This document shows positions 35,111 to 43,933 of a DNA stretch of 64,000 nt, in pieces. Each line of letters opens with the position of its first letter. Position 1 is the first letter of the stretch. A model generated the notes under the pieces. It saw nothing but the letters and a program-made list of their open reading frames with translations, did not search any database and was not told the DNA's origin. The stretch covers positions 1 to 64,000 of the forward strand of contig DATGLD010000021.1 in assembly GCA_035294305.1 (NCBI GenBank). Reading direction: 5' to 3'. This DNA is from DASRBN01 sp035294305 (GTDB lineage: Bacteria; Chloroflexota; Ktedonobacteria; Ktedonobacterales; Ktedonobacteraceae). The position numbers and the translations under genes were made by a program.

Positions 35111-36385
35111 TTATTGTGATTCAAAAATCGTAGCATATTCAGCAGCGACGTGCTGGCCGAGGCTGTTGAGGCTGGTCGGGTGTTTCCATCCGCCATTGGT
35201 CAGCATATCGGCATCGAAGTAGGTGGAACCGAGCGCATTGGCCTGGATAAAAGGGATAATGGTGTTGGGTGACGGTTGGCCGTATTGCCCGCCCCATTCT
35301 CCTATAATGAACCCCTGGTTGTGTGCCTGTGCGAATGAGACGTTCTTAGAAGCGCCCTGCGAAGGATTCCAGTTGGGATCGTAGATGTGGGTATCCCAGA
35401 TGATGTTCGGCTGTGAAAAGTTCGGAAAGTGGCCAGATTCAATATCCGGTTGGTCGTGATTGTAGACCATGATAAGTGAGCGAGGCGCGTATTGCCGCAC
35501 TGTATTGATGCGGACGTTCATATCCTGGAAGTAGGTTTGCTCCGAGATGCCCTGTAAGTCTGCGTTGCCCGGTTCATTCCAGACATCGAAGATGATGGCA
35601 GGGTCATTGGCATACAGCTGCGCCAGGCTGGCAAGCGCGGCCAGCGCAGTCGGCTGGTAAGAAGATTTCTCCTGCGGATTGGGGGGATTGTTCTTTTGTG
35701 CCTGGTTTTGTGACGGGCACAGGCTAACATGATAGCCCATACCATCATCGCCACAAGGAGGATTATGAAACTGGGTGGCGTTATCCAGGATCACATAATT
35801 GCCTTGCTGTTCCTGCCACTTTACGACCGTCTCTAACCATTGACGGAAGTGCATTCTTACATCCGGCACGTAGACGTCAGTGTTCCACCAGTAGGCGTTG
35901 TAGGCTTCTCGCACGACATTCATGGCGATATGCTGCTTGAACCAGCTGATGGCGGAAAAGGGGGCATGCCCGGCAGAGCCTAGAAATAGGCCTCCCATAT
36001 TCAGCCCTATCAGATGAACGACGCAATTGTTTGCATCGACAATTTTACCGTTTGCTACGTGCAGCCATGAAAAAGTATAGGAGCCGTCGGGATTTTGTGT
36101 GACGCCGCAGCCGTTGGCAGTATTTGGTACCTTCTGCGAGCCTGGCGTGCCATGACCGCTGCCCTGTGAGTTCTGCGGTGGAAGTGTAAGTGATTGCCCT
36201 GGCGCATTATGAGGAAATAGCTTGATGCCATTGTTTACCAATTGGCCCAGCCCTCCTTGATTGCTTGCCAGGTAAATGGTCAGCGGACCGATGATAATCA
36301 GTAAGAGCAACAGGATACAACCGAGCCTTTTAACAAAGGAAGACTTTGGTAGCAAACCGCGTGAATGGCGTATCAAGTTCTTCAT
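35111..36385 (-). CDS. Glycoside hydrolase family 5 (cellulase-like), membrane-anchored or secreted
   Basis: About 424 aa from ATG 36385, which has AGGGTG upstream; the frame can be read back to 36592 but that adds 69 residues before an obvious signal. Residues about 18-38 are a hydrophobic signal or anchor (LGCILLLLLIIIGPLTIYLA), followed by a Ser/Gly/Gln-rich linker. The catalytic domain has the GH5 acid/base Glu271 in WNEPG and the nucleophile Glu363 in GEWGGQYG, plus INLGG-like NMGGLFLG near its start. It hydrolyses a beta-linked glucan, mannan or similar polymer outside the cell. No carbohydrate-binding module is attached. Confidence 0.9.
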   Translation of the reverse strand: MKNLIRHSRGLLPKSSFVKRLGCILLLLLIIIGPLTIYLASNQGGLGQLVNNGIKLFPHNAPGQSLTLPPQNSQGSGHGTPGSQKVPNTANGCGVTQNPDGSYTFSWLHVANGKIVDANNCVVHLIGLNMGGLFLGSAGHAPFSAISWFKQHIAMNVVREAYNAYWWNTDVYVPDVRMHFRQWLETVVKWQEQQGNYVILDNATQFHNPPCGDDGMGYHVSLCPSQNQAQKNNPPNPQEKSSYQPTALAALASLAQLYANDPAIIFDVWNEPGNADLQGISEQTYFQDMNVRINTVRQYAPRSLIMVYNHDQPDIESGHFPNFSQPNIIWDTHIYDPNWNPSQGASKNVSFAQAHNQGFIIGEWGGQYGQPSPNTIIPFIQANALGSTYFDADMLTNGGWKHPTSLNSLGQHVAAEYATIFESQ

Positions 36386-36791
36386 AGATGTGTCACCCTG
36401 CTTGTTTCTATATAGAGGGTAACAAATGTTAACTGAGTTTGCAATATACAAGAACTTATTTCCTACCACCTGTGATGTGGCCTGCATAATTATTCTCTCG
36501 CTTTCCACTAGGCTCATCCCGCGCCAACCTGCATCATCCTGAGCAGTGAGATACCTCCATGCACTCTGGCGCTTTAGTTGACCTATCGACATACCTCAAT
36601 GCATAAAGAAACATATTGAAACATATCAATTGGTCAGGTTCAATAATCGGTAGGTTTATAAAATTCTGGAGAGGGAATGGGAATTTTTCTGTTGTGGTAT
36701 CATTGACGCTTCCCTTTTTAAAGTCATAGAATAGGAGTAGTATCATGATGTTCTCTTGTGCTGGATAGCACTAGTTTTCGGGGAGGCTTTT
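36386..36791. other. Divergent intergenic region
   Basis: About 400 bp between the GH5 gene and the MoxR operon. A+T-rich DNA at 36400-36460 and 36590-36720 fits two promoters; the one for MoxR is listed. Short direct repeats (ATACCTC with ATGCA) occur near 36551 and 36591. Confidence 0.45.
36703..36732 (+). promoter_or_regulatory. Candidate promoter of the MoxR-VWA-XdhC operon
   Basis: TTGACG (36703-36708) and TAGAAT (36727-36732) are 18 bp apart, placing the transcript start about 50 nt before the TTG start codon. Confidence 0.5.
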
Positions 36792-37694
36792 TTGGACCAG
36801 GAACAATTGAAGACTATCGAAGATGTGCAAAGGGCGATGTTTGACGAGCGTTATATCGCCGACCGCAGCCTGGCTACGGCCGTGTTCCTGGCGCTGAAAC
36901 GACGTAAGCCGCTCTTGCTTGAAGGTGAACCAGGAGTTGGCAAGACCGAGGTTGCCAAGGTTTTGGCGGCAGTCCTTGACACAAATCTGATTCGTTTGCA
37001 GTGTTACGAAGGGATTGATGTCAACAGTGCCGTCTACGAATGGAATTATACGCGCCAGATGTTGCATATTCGCCTGATGGAGGCGGGAGGGCTCAATCGT
37101 TCCGAAGAGCTCAAGGAAATCTTTGGCCCAGATTTTCTGATCACCCGGCCGCTCTTGCAGGCTATTGATCCGTCGAATGCCAAAGCTCCTGTTTTGCTCA
37201 TCGATGAATTGGACCGCAGTGACGAGGAGTTTGAGGCGTACTTGCTCGAGCTGCTGTCAGATTTCCAGATTACGATTCCTGAAATCGGCACCATTCGCGC
37301 GAAAGAAACGCCCGTGGTAATTATCACATCGAACCGCACGCGCGAGATTCATGATGCGCTACGCAGGCGCTGCTTGTATTATTGGATTGATTATCCGACG
37401 CTAGAGAAAGAATATTCCATTGTGTTGGCACGTATGCCTGGGGTACCGGAGCGACTGGCTAAACAGGTATGCGCATTCGTGCGTGAATTGCGCAGTGTCG
37501 ATCTGTTCAAAGCCCCTGGCATTGCCGAGACGCTCGACTGGATCAGTTCCCTGCTGGCGCTCAACCAGATAGAACTGGTCGAGGGGCCGGTGCGCGATAC
37601 GTTGGGCGCGCTACTCAAGTACCAGGATGATGTACTGAAGGCTGGCGGCAGCGATCTCTACAAGATGATCCGCAAGGCGCAGGGAGTAGCCTGA
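36792..37694 (+). CDS. MoxR-type AAA+ ATPase (CoxD-like)
   Basis: About 300 aa from TTG 36792, with GGGAGG 5 nt upstream. Walker A is GEPGVGKTEVAK (about residue 45), Walker B VLLIDELDRSD, sensor 1 IITSNRTREIHDALRRRC (with the arginine finger). This subgroup acts on molybdenum hydroxylases: in the carboxidotroph cox cluster CoxD is the AAA+ protein needed, with CoxE, to mature the active site. The VWA gene starts 2 nt after the stop, and XdhC genes follow, so the unit fits maturation of the hydroxylase at 27-31 kb. The target protein is inferred. Confidence 0.9.
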   Translation: MDQEQLKTIEDVQRAMFDERYIADRSLATAVFLALKRRKPLLLEGEPGVGKTEVAKVLAAVLDTNLIRLQCYEGIDVNSAVYEWNYTRQMLHIRLMEAGGLNRSEELKEIFGPDFLITRPLLQAIDPSNAKAPVLLIDELDRSDEEFEAYLLELLSDFQITIPEIGTIRAKETPVVIITSNRTREIHDALRRRCLYYWIDYPTLEKEYSIVLARMPGVPERLAKQVCAFVRELRSVDLFKAPGIAETLDWISSLLALNQIELVEGPVRDTLGALLKYQDDVLKAGGSDLYKMIRKAQGVA

Positions 37695-37696
37695 GT

Positions 37697-39064
37697 ATGA
37701 GCATACAGGGCCAACCGCAACAAAATGGCGATTACTTTGCGGCCGAGCCGCTGCGTCCGGTTGAACTTGAGCGGGGTGAGCGCCTGTTGTTCCGCATCAC
37801 CGAATTTGGGCGTATGCTCTGGGAAGCGGGTATCGATGTAGAGCCGCGCAAGATGCTCGACCTGGCCGAGACCCTGGATTATATCGATATCACCAACAAA
37901 GAGGATTTTTATAACACGCTCAAGTGCAGCCTGCTTGCCAAACACGAACAGGAGCCGGTGTTCAATCAGCTCTTCCTCTATTACTGGTATATGCGAGACC
38001 GGCAGGATAAGAAAGTGAGCAACTCATCCGGGGCGGCAAAGCGTGATGAGCGTCAGATGCGACTGCCTCCCTCAGAACGCAAACGCCTGGCGGAGCACCT
38101 CAATGCGCAGGCGGAACAGCGTAAAGACCTGCGCCCGGAGATGCGAGAGAGCGAACGCCGTCGTCGCAAGGATGAGCGCCACGAGGAGCAAGATGACGAC
38201 GATGCGGCTAATCCACAGGGGACGGCGTACAGCGCCCTCGAGATGCTGAGAAAGAAAGACTTTGAGTCATTTACCTGGGATGAAGTGCAGGAGGCCAAGC
38301 GATTGATGGCCGAGATGCGCTGGCACCTGGGCATGCGCCCGACGCATCGCAAGTCCCCTGCCCGTCACGGCTCCTATCCTGACATGCGGCGTATCGTGCG
38401 CCGTAATCTCAAGTATGGGGCGGAGTTGCTGGAACTGACATGGCGCGAGATTCGCTACAAGCCGCGCCCGCTGGTCATCATCTGTGATATCAGTGGTTCG
38501 ATGAGCCTATATTCGCGGCTGCTGCTACATTTCATTCACACCATTTCTAATGGCTTGATGAATGTAGAGGCGTTTGTTTTTGGTACGCGGCTGACGCGTA
38601 TTACACGCCAGCTAAAGAAACGTGATGTCGACGATGCTGTGCGCGATGTATCGAAATCCGTGCAGGACTGGTCGGGCGGTACACGTATTGGCGACGCGCT
38701 GCACTACTTCAATCGTAAATGGGCTAAGCGTGTCCTGGGGCGTGGGGCCGTGGTACTGATTATCAGTGATGGCTGGGATCGTGGCGACTCCAGTGTGCTG
38801 GAAATGGAGATGGACCGTTTGCAGCATAATTGTCACCGGTTGATCTGGTTGAATCCGTTGCTGGGTTCTCCCGATTACCGGCCCTTGACGATAGGGATGA
38901 AGACGGCGCTGCCATATATCGATAATTTTTTGCCTGCTCATAACCTGGATAGCTTGATCAGCCTGGGCAACCTGCTGGCGACTATCGACGGCAGCCGCCC
39001 GGTACGCAGCGCGGCTGCCCGTCGTAAGGCGGCTGCTGAATGGAGTAAGCCGCGGGCGTGGTGA
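37697..39064 (+). CDS. VWA-domain protein, CoxE-like
   Basis: A 455-aa protein. The N-terminal half is helical and highly charged (residues 115-185 rich in Arg, Lys, Glu). The C-terminal von Willebrand A domain carries the metal site DISGSMS at about residue 262, the second loop GGTRIGDAL and a later Asp (ISDGWDRGD), so metal binding should be intact. Paired MoxR and CoxE-type VWA proteins work as a chaperone-like remodelling machine. It is translationally close to the MoxR gene. The C-terminus is basic. Confidence 0.9.
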   Translation: MSIQGQPQQNGDYFAAEPLRPVELERGERLLFRITEFGRMLWEAGIDVEPRKMLDLAETLDYIDITNKEDFYNTLKCSLLAKHEQEPVFNQLFLYYWYMRDRQDKKVSNSSGAAKRDERQMRLPPSERKRLAEHLNAQAEQRKDLRPEMRESERRRRKDERHEEQDDDDAANPQGTAYSALEMLRKKDFESFTWDEVQEAKRLMAEMRWHLGMRPTHRKSPARHGSYPDMRRIVRRNLKYGAELLELTWREIRYKPRPLVIICDISGSMSLYSRLLLHFIHTISNGLMNVEAFVFGTRLTRITRQLKKRDVDDAVRDVSKSVQDWSGGTRIGDALHYFNRKWAKRVLGRGAVVLIISDGWDRGDSSVLEMEMDRLQHNCHRLIWLNPLLGSPDYRPLTIGMKTALPYIDNFLPAHNLDSLISLGNLLATIDGSRPVRSAAARRKAAAEWSKPRAW

Positions 39065-39112
39065 GCAGTAATTCATACAGAATGGCATGTAGCAACGAAA
39101 AGGAGAGCTTTT

Positions 39113-39430
39113 ATGCGTGATATTCTGCCTGATGTTGAGAAATGGCGCGCAAACGGCGAGCGTGTGGCAGTGGCTACCGTCGTATCGATGGCCGGTTCAG
39201 CTCCGCGCAGACCGGGAGCAAAACTGGCAGTCAGCGAAAAAGGCGAGTTATCCGGTTCGGTCAGCGGTGGCTGTGTTGAGCCTGCTGTCGTGCATTCGGC
39301 CATGGAAGTGATTAAGACGGGCAAGCCACAAATGCTCGAATTTGGCATTTCGGAAGAGGAAAATTTCGAGAAGATAGGGCTGGCTTGCGGCGGTACAATT
39401 CGTGTCTTCGTCGAGCGATTGGATTGGTAA
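39113..39430 (+). CDS. XdhC-family protein, N-terminal (XdhC_CoxI) half as separate gene
   Basis: A 105-aa protein matching only the XdhC_CoxI domain: VATVVSMAGSAPRRPGAKLAV, then SGSVSGGCVEPAVV and the late motif LACGGTIRVFVE. XdhC proteins bind and sulfurate molybdenum cofactor and insert it into hydroxylases. Here this half stands alone, followed 4 nt later by the other half. The cysteines in SGGC and ACGG, needed for binding, are kept. AAGGAGAG lies before the ATG. Confidence 0.9.
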   Translation: MRDILPDVEKWRANGERVAVATVVSMAGSAPRRPGAKLAVSEKGELSGSVSGGCVEPAVVHSAMEVIKTGKPQMLEFGISEEENFEKIGLACGGTIRVFVERLDW

Positions 39431-39434
39431 GGCT

Positions 39435-40211
39435 ATGAGCGAACTTTACGACGAATTGAGGGATTTGCTGAAGCAGGAGAAGGGTGTCGCGCTGGCTACC
39501 ATCGTGCAGGGCCAGGAGGAGTATCTAGGCGCGAAGATGCTGGTGTATCCGGGCAAAAAAACGCACGGCACGCTTGGAAATGCCGCGCTTGACACACTGG
39601 TTGTTGAGGATGCCGAGCGGGCAATCTGGAATGGAGATGCAGGAACACAAACCTACAGCGTGGAAAGCGAGACAGGCGCTTTAGCTTTTGAGGTCTTCAT
39701 CGAAGGTTTTCCGCCGCCGCCAACGCTTTTAATTGTAGGCGCGGGCCATATTGCTATTCCTTTAACTACTTTTGCCAAGACCCTGCATTATCGTGTCGTG
39801 GTGATCGATGCGCGCGCGGCATTCGCTACCCGCGAACGCTTCCCACATGCCGATGAGCTGATTGTTGCCTGGCCCGATGAAGTGTTGCGGGAGATGGATC
39901 TCAATCCGTCGACCTCGGTTGCTGTTTTGACGCATGATCCCAAGTTCGACGAGCCGACATTGCAAGTTGTCTTATCACGCGATGTCGGCTATGTCGGCGC
40001 GATTGGCAGCCGCAAGACGAAAGAGGAGCGTGATACGCGACTGAGACAGAAGGGATTGACGGATGAGCAGTTGCGCCGCATTCATGGCCCGATTGGATTG
40101 AATATAGGCGCAACCTCTCCTGAAGAGATGGCCCTGGCAATTATGGCCGAAATTGTCGCTACTCGCCATGGCAAGGATGCCACCGCCATAAATGATTGGA
40201 CAAAAAAGTAG
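39435..40211 (+). CDS. XdhC-family protein, Rossmann (C-terminal) half with degenerate N-terminal domain
   Basis: About 258 aa from ATG 39435. The first 90 residues look like a second XdhC_CoxI domain that has lost the cysteine motifs. The C-terminal part is the XdhC Rossmann domain: LLIVGAGHIAIPLTTFAK, VIDARAAFATRERFP, VAVLTHDPKFDEP, AIGSRKTKEERDTRL and IGATSPEEMALAIMAEI. It follows the 105-aa XdhC_CoxI protein by 4 nt, and the two probably form the full functional unit. Only 10 bp after its stop codon begins a transposase remnant in the opposite direction. Confidence 0.92.
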   Translation: MSELYDELRDLLKQEKGVALATIVQGQEEYLGAKMLVYPGKKTHGTLGNAALDTLVVEDAERAIWNGDAGTQTYSVESETGALAFEVFIEGFPPPPTLLIVGAGHIAIPLTTFAKTLHYRVVVIDARAAFATRERFPHADELIVAWPDEVLREMDLNPSTSVAVLTHDPKFDEPTLQVVLSRDVGYVGAIGSRKTKEERDTRLRQKGLTDEQLRRIHGPIGLNIGATSPEEMALAIMAEIVATRHGKDATAINDWTKK

Positions 40212-40220
40212 CTTTTCCGG

Positions 40221-40412
40221 GTATTGGCAGAGAAAATTGGTCTTAATCGCACAGCCCAGTTCAGCAAGCGCCTGGTAGGTCGGATGCTGGGGATTGTTAC
40301 GGGTAAATCGCCGCAGGATAGCTTCCGTGTCTGCTCATTCCAGGCGTAAGGCCGCTGCATACTTGATCAGCTCATCATACTGGTCCGTGGTACCCTCTCC
40401 TCTTCCCCCGAT
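40221..40412 (-). pseudogene. Tn3-family transposase fragment
   Basis: On the minus strand one frame reads TDQYDELIKYAAALRLE, then an internal TGA, then ADTEAILRRFTRNNPQHP and TYQALAELGCAIKTNFLCQY. This matches the well-conserved stretch of Tn3 transposases before the REIHEGL region (typical form EAILRRFTR, HPTYxALAELGRAxKTIFLCRYL). Both ends are cut and an internal stop is present, so it is a dead remnant of about 190 bp out of about 3 kb. It abuts the XdhC gene and the left end of the dehalogenase-MFS-TetR block. Confidence 0.72.
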
Positions 40413-40459
40413 GTCACCTTACGTGGTGCTATCCCAAATTTCGTGGAGGATCCGTGAGG

Positions 40460-41182
40460 CTAGAGGATCATATTGGCGATGGCGGATGCGATCAGCTGTG
40501 GGGCGTCTTCCTGCACATAGTGGCTGGCGTTCTCGATCCGCACCACTGTGGCTCGCGGCAGGAAGTCGATCCAGGAGCCCAGCGTCGTTTCATCAAAGAG
40601 ATAATCCTTCATCCCCCAGAGCAGCAGGGACGGGATGGCGTTCAGCGCGTCTTGCAGTTCCCTGGCCACTTCTGCGCTGCGCTGCGCGACCGGCTCGCTG
40701 CTCGTGCGTGGGATTTGCAGCGGGAAGGCGAGTACTCCGGTCCGATCTTCTGTATGCAGGTGGGGTGCCCAGTAGGCAGCGCGCACCTGCGCAGTCAGGG
40801 CTGTATGATTCACCGTCCCGCCTCCAAGGAGGAAGTCGCGCAGCATAAGATGACGCCGCCGGTACAGGTAGTCTGCCAGGGGGCGAGACCGACTGGCAAA
40901 GCGCGCCAGCTTGAGCGCGGCGGTCTGACCCTGCCGGCCCGGGAGCACTGGGCTGAACGTGTTGCAGACCACCAATCGCCGCAGCGGGACATGAGAGGCT
41001 GAGAGCCACCACAGGCCAAGCGGCCCTCCCCAGTCATGGACGACCAGCGACACCTGCTGAGCTTCCAGCGTGTGCCAGAGCGCCAGCAGGCGAGCTACGT
41101 GGCGCTCAAGCGTGTAGGCGGCCAGCTTGTTCGGCTTGTCAGAACGCCCGAAACCCAGCAGAGAACAACAACCTTGCCAGGA
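40460..41182 (-). pseudogene. 5'-truncated alpha/beta hydrolase, haloalkane dehalogenase-like
   Basis: Coding similarity begins abruptly at LLGFGRSDKPNKLAAYTLE and runs through HVARLLALWHTLEAQ, the nucleophile elbow VVHDWGG (Asp nucleophile), and a complete C-terminus (LLLWGMKDYLF, then NASHYVQEDAP with the catalytic His). About the first 70-80 residues, including the start and the oxyanion region, are missing. The frame continues upstream without interruption to the TGA of the MFS gene and is in phase with it. A GTG at 41053 could start an N-terminally shortened product, which would lack part of the core. The family includes haloalkane dehalogenases and related hydrolases. Confidence 0.75.
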
Positions 41183-42814
41183 TCAGCCTGGTAGCATTGG
41201 TTCAAGCATTCCCTTTTCGCTTCCGTTGTCCTGCTCCTCCTGTTGAGGGAGCGGTGACGTATGTTTCCGCATGCGTATGAAGCAGGCAGCGATGATCGAC
41301 GCGATCATGACGAAGAGCACAAGCCGGAAAGCGTCCTGGATGGCCAGCAGGTAGCCTTGCCGCTGTACCAACCGGGCTATCTCCTGTAGCGCAGCGGCCC
41401 TGGCATTGACCATGCTGACTCCATGTTGAACCAGGAGCGCTTGGAGGCGAGCTGCTAGCTGGCCAGGAGGAGAGGCTGGTGTGACCTGCTCGGCCAGGTG
41501 GCCAGAGTGGATTTTTGCCTGCGTTTGCACCAGTGTTGCCAGCACGGCGATGCCCAGCGATGTCGAGACGAAGCGCATGACAGTGTAAAGCGTAGATGAG
41601 TGTGTGAATTTGCGGGGGTGTAAATCCGACACGGCTGAAACGCTGAGTGGCTGGATGACCACACCCAGCCCAAGGCCGCGGATGACGAAGAGAACCTGAA
41701 GCCACCCGTAAGGCGTCGAGAGGGTCAGGGAGCTCAACTGCCACGTCGCGAAAGCCAGGAAGATCAGCCCCGGAATGACCACCACGCGCACACCGAAGCG
41801 ATCGACTACTCGCCCGGCGATCAAGGCTGTTATGAGCGAGGCGAAGGCCTGTGGCAGCAGGAGCAGGCCGGCACTGAACGCATTCAGCCCGCGCAGGTTT
41901 TGCAGGTAAATCGGAAAGAGGAAGATTCCTCCGAAGAAGGCGAACGTGATCAGGACATTGACGATATTACTTGACAGGAATGGCCCGTTGGCAAAGAGAC
42001 GCAGGTCCAGTAACGGCTGCTTTTCGCGCCTTGAGCGGTCAATCTCGACGAACACAAAGCAACCCAGCAGGAAGAGCCCACCAAGAAGAAAGCCGAGCAC
42101 TTTCCCTGATCCCCAGCCGTCAATGCTGGCATCCGATAGGGCATAGAGCACAGCGGCCAGACCAGTGGAGACCAGCACAAATCCCAGGACGTCAAACGGT
42201 GTCCGCGTCTCTGTCCGCACTTCGCGCAGGAGCAGGGCAGCCAACAGAATGCCAATGATGCCAATGGGGACGTTGACAAAGAAGATCAACTGCCAGGCCA
42301 CGTAGGTGACAAAGTAACCACCAAGCGTCGGGCCAACGGCGGGTGCCAGCAGTGCGGCGATGCCCAGCACCCCACTGGCCAGCCCTCTCTGGTGGGGAGG
42401 AAACTCGCGGTACAGCAGCGTAATGGCCAGTGGAAAAAGAGCAGCTCCTCCTATCCCCTGCGCAACGCGAAAGATGATGAGAACGGGCAGGCTCCAGGCC
42501 AGGCCGCAGAGAGCCGAACCAGCGGTAAAGATAGCGAGCGCCAGCATGTAGAAGCGTTTGGTGCCCAGGCGATCGGCGAAGAAGGCGGTTGTCGGTGTGA
42601 CGACGCCCTGCGTGAGAATATAGGCGGTGAGCACCCATTGGACGCTGTCCAGGTCAGCGCCGAAAGCGTTTTGCAGGCGTGGAATCGCGATGTTAACGAT
42701 GGTTTGATCCAGGATGCTCATAAAAGCCCCGAAGATCACCACCAGGGTGACAACCCATTTGTACGGGAATCTCGCGCCTCCTGGCTGTGGCGCGACGGTC
42801 GTAATGTCGTGCAT
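41183..42814 (-). CDS. Drug resistance MFS transporter, DHA2 family (EmrB/QacA, 14 helices)
   Basis: A 543-aa transporter with 14 membrane segments. The motif LDQTIVNIAIPRLQ in helix 1 (motif D1), FFADRLGTKRFYM (motif A) and AVGPTLGGYFVTYVAWQLIFF (motif C, antiporter) define the DHA2 drug:H+ antiporter family. AAGGAGG lies 6 nt before the ATG. It follows a TetR gene by 66 nt on the same strand, with matching operator-like sites before both, so it is very likely repressed by it and induced by its substrate. The frame ends in TGA directly before the dehalogenase remnant. Base composition looks richer in G+C than the flanks. Confidence 0.93.
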   Translation of the reverse strand: MHDITTVAPQPGGARFPYKWVVTLVVIFGAFMSILDQTIVNIAIPRLQNAFGADLDSVQWVLTAYILTQGVVTPTTAFFADRLGTKRFYMLALAIFTAGSALCGLAWSLPVLIIFRVAQGIGGAALFPLAITLLYREFPPHQRGLASGVLGIAALLAPAVGPTLGGYFVTYVAWQLIFFVNVPIGIIGILLAALLLREVRTETRTPFDVLGFVLVSTGLAAVLYALSDASIDGWGSGKVLGFLLGGLFLLGCFVFVEIDRSRREKQPLLDLRLFANGPFLSSNIVNVLITFAFFGGIFLFPIYLQNLRGLNAFSAGLLLLPQAFASLITALIAGRVVDRFGVRVVVIPGLIFLAFATWQLSSLTLSTPYGWLQVLFVIRGLGLGVVIQPLSVSAVSDLHPRKFTHSSTLYTVMRFVSTSLGIAVLATLVQTQAKIHSGHLAEQVTPASPPGQLAARLQALLVQHGVSMVNARAAALQEIARLVQRQGYLLAIQDAFRLVLFVMIASIIAACFIRMRKHTSPLPQQEEQDNGSEKGMLEPMLPG

Positions 42815-42846
42815 GAATGCCTCCTTGTCCTGATACTAATTTATAG

Positions 42847-42862
42847 AGTTAGCGTTAACTAA
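42847..42862. promoter_or_regulatory. TetR-type operator site before the MFS gene
   Basis: AGTTAGCGTTAACTAA lies 33 bp before the MFS start and matches the site upstream of tetR (GTTAGCG, then TA, then CTAA in both; 13 of 16 positions). Confidence 0.6.
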
Positions 42863-42880
42863 TATTTAAGGGCAAAAAAA

Positions 42881-43516
42881 TTAAGAAGCCGGAGCGCGTA
42901 GACCGCGCAGCCAGACGCGGCTCATCTCTTGCTGGACCTGGGCAATCTCACCAGAGAGACCCAGCATCAAGCCATACTGGAGGGTGAGTATAATGCTCAT
43001 GTAGCCCCAGGTGGCGGCATCCGGGTTGACCGCAGCGTCCAGGTACCCTAGTTTCAAGGCGTGCTCGATCAGTTGACGGATGAGCGCGTAGATCTTGCGG
43101 TTGTGTTCGCGGATGCACTGCGCGATCTCGGGATCGCCGGATTCGACAACTGCCTGAAAGAGGACGCGCTGGGTTTCAGGATCGGCTTTGATCGCGAAAC
43201 GATAGTCGTCGATGAAGTGGGCGAGCGCATCAAGGACATCCCGTTCCGCTCTGCTCGAAACGCGTTCTTGCAGCGTTTCGAGGAACTGCGCGCCGAACTC
43301 ACTGAGCACGGCCAGAAAGAGGCCCTTCTTGCTCCCGAAATGCTTGTAGAGCATCGGCTCGGTCACCTCACTCTCGCGTGCTAGTGCGCCGGTGCTCGCC
43401 TCCGCATAGGTGGAGCGGGCGAAGACCTGTTTCGCCCGGCGCAGGATCAACGCTCGCCGTTCCTCGCCTGAAAGTCGTCTGCGCAAGGCGCTCTGGTGTT
43501 GCGGTTCTCTCGCCAT
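42881..43516 (-). CDS. TetR/AcrR-family repressor of the MFS transporter
   Basis: A 211-aa protein. The helix-turn-helix is at residues about 25-70 (QVFARSTYAEASTGALARES, then VTEPMLYKHFGSKKGLFLAVL), with the family's LYKHFGSK signature. The C-terminal domain is helical. GGAGAG lies 8 nt before the ATG. Its own upstream region and the intergenic space before the MFS gene carry the same inverted motif, so autoregulation and repression of the transporter are probable. Confidence 0.92.
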   Translation of the reverse strand: MAREPQHQSALRRRLSGEERRALILRRAKQVFARSTYAEASTGALARESEVTEPMLYKHFGSKKGLFLAVLSEFGAQFLETLQERVSSRAERDVLDALAHFIDDYRFAIKADPETQRVLFQAVVESGDPEIAQCIREHNRKIYALIRQLIEHALKLGYLDAAVNPDAATWGYMSIILTLQYGLMLGLSGEIAQVQQEMSRVWLRGLRAPAS

Positions 43517-43933
43517 TGGATGTACTCTCCACGAATAATAGTTAGCGGTACCTAACTTATGAGAGAAGTATACCTGACACCGGGCCAGGATGTCAAGAGT
43601 ATATTGCGTTCACCCGGTACGTGAAAAGCGGTGAGAGTAAAAGCATGTTAGTTAGTGTACGGCTGGTGACCGCATAGGTAGCGCCCCCTACGTGCGTGGA
43701 GACTGCTTGCCGTGCGCCACCTTATTGGCCTTTTGCGATCATCCTGGATTCTGCTGAACCCATGCTTTGCTAATTGCTGGGAGATGAGACTTCCTGGTTA
43801 TTGATTCGTTCATATACTTAGTGATCAGTTGGTTATGCATTCTAAGATGGAACAATGATCTCTATAGTATGATGCTTCAAGGATTTTTATATTGTTTACT
43901 TGCTTTTTTCATCTCCAATGGTAAGGAGTTTTT
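43517..43933. other. Divergent intergenic region, possible right edge of acquired block
   Basis: About 415 bp between tetR (minus) and the LCP gene (plus). Besides the operator it holds a G+C-rich part (43600-43740) that then changes to A+T-rich DNA (43790-43920), which fits a boundary between acquired and resident DNA. No terminal repeat could be identified. Confidence 0.4.
43540..43557. promoter_or_regulatory. TetR-type operator upstream of tetR
   Basis: AGTTAGCGGTACCTAACT has 6-bp inverted arms (AGTTAG, CTAACT) and lies 24 bp before the tetR start codon, where a bound repressor would block its own transcription. Confidence 0.65.
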
